Source: Billgrantia lactosivorans
Lineage (GTDB): Bacteria > Pseudomonadota > Gammaproteobacteria > Pseudomonadales > Halomonadaceae
Direction of reading: 5' to 3'
DNA length: 64,000 bases
Assembly (NCBI RefSeq): GCF_003254665.1
Contig: NZ_QHGY01000003.1
Span: 310,286-374,285 of the forward strand
Position numbers and translations under genes: made by a program. Positions 62,746-64,000 of the stretch are shown here, piece by piece (position 1 is the first letter of the stretch; each line of letters opens with the position of its first letter). The notes under the pieces were generated by a model. It saw nothing but the letters and a program-made list of their open reading frames with translations. It was not told the DNA's origin and ran no database searches.

Positions 62746-64000
62746 ATGGCGATCGTGCTGGGGGCCATCGCCGACGACTTCACCGGCGCCACCGACCTGG
62801 CCAACAACCTGGTGCGCGGCGGCATGCGCTGCGTGCAACTGATCGGCGTGCCCGAGCGGCGCCTGGCCGCGCTGGTCGCCGACGTCGAGCAGATCGACGC
62901 CGTGGTGGTGGCGCTGAAGTCGCGCTCGTGCGCGGCCGAGGCGGCGGTGCACGATTCGCTGCGGGCGCTGGAATGGCTGCGCGGCGAGGGGGCGCGGCAG
63001 TGCTTCTTCAAGTACTGCTCCACCTTCGACTCCACCGATGAGGGCAATATCGGTCCGGTCAGCGAGGCCCTGCTGGAGCGCCTCGGGGCGCCATGCACCG
63101 TGATGGTGCCGGCCTTCCCGCTCAACGGCCGCACCGTCTATCAGGGCCACCTGTTCGTCGGCGACCGCCTGCTCCACGAGAGCGGCATGCAGCACCATCC
63201 GCTGACGCCGATGCACGACGCCGACCTGGTGCGCGTGCTGGCGCGCCAGAGCCGACACCCGGTGGGCCTGCTGGCGTGGCAGACGCTGGCGCGAGGCGCC
63301 GAGGCCGCCCGCGAGCGCCTGGCCGAGCTGGCGGGGCGCGGCGTGCGCCAGGTGATCTGCGACACGCTCGACGAGCGCGACCTCGCCGTCCTGGCCGAGG
63401 CCGCGGTCGAGCTGCCGCTGGTCACCGGCGGCTCGGGGCTGGGCCAGGCACTGCCCGCCGCATACCGGTGCCAAGGCTGGCTGGCCGCGAGGCGCGAGGC
63501 GGGCGCCCTGGCGCCGGTGTCGGGCAGCGCCGCGGTGCTCTCGGGCAGCTGCTCGCAGGCGACCCTGGCCCAGGTCGACGCCTTCCTGACCCGCTACCCC
63601 GGCTTTCCCCTCGATCCGATCTCGCTGGCCGAAGGCCCCGAGCATCTCGCACAGGCGCTGGCCTTCGCCCGCCGCCACCTGGCCGGCGGGCGGCCGGTGC
63701 TGATCCACGCCTCGGCCGCGGCCGAGCGGGTGCGCCGGGCTCAGCAGGCGCTGGGGCGCGAGCGCGCCGGCCAGGTGGTCGAGCACGCCCTGGGGCAACT
63801 GGCGGTGGCGCTGCTCGAGGAGGGGGTGGGGCGGCTGGTGGTGGCCGGCGGCGAGAGTGCCGGCGCCGTGGTCTCGGCGCTGGGGGTGCGCGCCCTGCGC
63901 ATCGGCGAGCAGATCGACCCCGGCGTCCCCTGGACCCAGGCCACGCTCGACGGCCGCGAGGCACCGCTGACGCTGGCGCTGAAGTCGGGCAACTTCGGCG
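62746..64000 (+). CDS. otnK: 3-oxo-tetronate 4-kinase, 3' end beyond window
   Basis: 418 residues are visible and only a few are missing, since the family ends shortly after the LALKSGNFG motif seen here. It starts with GAIADDFTGATDLANNLVRGGM, the OtnK/DUF1537 N-terminal motif, and has FKYCSTFDSTDEGNIGPV and VAGGESAGAVV. It phosphorylates 3-oxo-tetronate, which is then decarboxylated to a triose phosphate by enzymes presumably encoded beyond the window. GGAGGAGAGTGAGC overlaps the ltnD end as its ribosome-binding site. Confidence 0.93.
   Translation, partial: MAIVLGAIADDFTGATDLANNLVRGGMRCVQLIGVPERRLAALVADVEQIDAVVVALKSRSCAAEAAVHDSLRALEWLRGEGARQCFFKYCSTFDSTDEGNIGPVSEALLERLGAPCTVMVPAFPLNGRTVYQGHLFVGDRLLHESGMQHHPLTPMHDADLVRVLARQSRHPVGLLAWQTLARGAEAARERLAELAGRGVRQVICDTLDERDLAVLAEAAVELPLVTGGSGLGQALPAAYRCQGWLAARREAGALAPVSGSAAVLSGSCSQATLAQVDAFLTRYPGFPLDPISLAEGPEHLAQALAFARRHLAGGRPVLIHASAAAERVRRAQQALGRERAGQVVEHALGQLAVALLEEGVGRLVVAGGESAGAVVSALGVRALRIGEQIDPGVPWTQATLDGREAPLTLALKSGNFG

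Overview
The window is a gene-dense, high-GC stretch of a gammaproteobacterial chromosome. Family content (many TRAP transporters, a CadA/CadR pair, AstE with an arginine-type ABC importer, PhoX, two c-di-GMP proteins) and codon use suggest a Halomonas-like member of the Halomonadaceae. That assignment is inference; no rRNA, tRNA, insertion sequence or CRISPR array was seen.

Layout. 1-182 is the tail of kynureninase. 280-1102 is a MntA/HepT toxin-antitoxin locus in which the antitoxin is intact and the toxin is broken in three ways. 1170-12913 is the most interesting region: a catabolic island built as two divergent arms around a GntR regulator. The left arm is gntR-leuC-leuD-dctPQM. The right arm is a tautomerase/SnoaL fusion, an isocitrate-lyase/PEP-mutase lyase, an isochorismatase-fold amidase, two paralogous polysaccharide-deacetylase-fold hydrolases and a flavoprotein. 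Read together, these can open a cyclic imide or related N-ring, remove ammonia, hydrate a substituted maleate and cleave the resulting alkylmalate. 12929-24562 holds a LysR/mmsA pair, a diguanylate cyclase, an AhpD-like protein, a TPP-riboswitch-controlled sodium symporter, an APC permease, an IlvD-family dehydratase and small genes. 24844-28473 is a TAXI-type TRAP system with a DUF1850 gene. 28596-30267 is purEK. 30332-35676 holds phoX, a PAS-GGDEF-EAL protein and a TraX-like membrane protein.

35768-44972 is a second coherent catabolic unit: LysR, TRAP dctQMP, a glutamine-synthetase-like ligase, aldehyde dehydrogenase, iron alcohol dehydrogenase and a class I amidotransferase-type hydrolase. 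This is the set expected for gamma-glutamylation of an amino alcohol, two-step oxidation and deglutamylation. 44935-47719 is cadA/cadR with a clear MerR-type operator. 47728-54408 is an arginine-type ABC importer with two paralogous binding proteins, astE and an IadA-like amidohydrolase whose first metal site is altered. Two candidate small ORFs lie in its leader regions.

54616-59996 holds a methyltransferase, WrbA, tartrate/D-malate dehydrogenase with a haloacetate-dehalogenase-like hydrolase and a divergent LysR, and a VTT membrane protein. 60075-60497 is a cupredoxin. 60633-64000 is a LacI-type regulator with a double palindromic operator, divergent from an L-threonate-dehydrogenase-like gene and a 3-oxo-tetronate kinase that runs off the end.

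Overall this looks like a nutritional-versatility region: paired importers and short peripheral pathways, each beside its own regulator.
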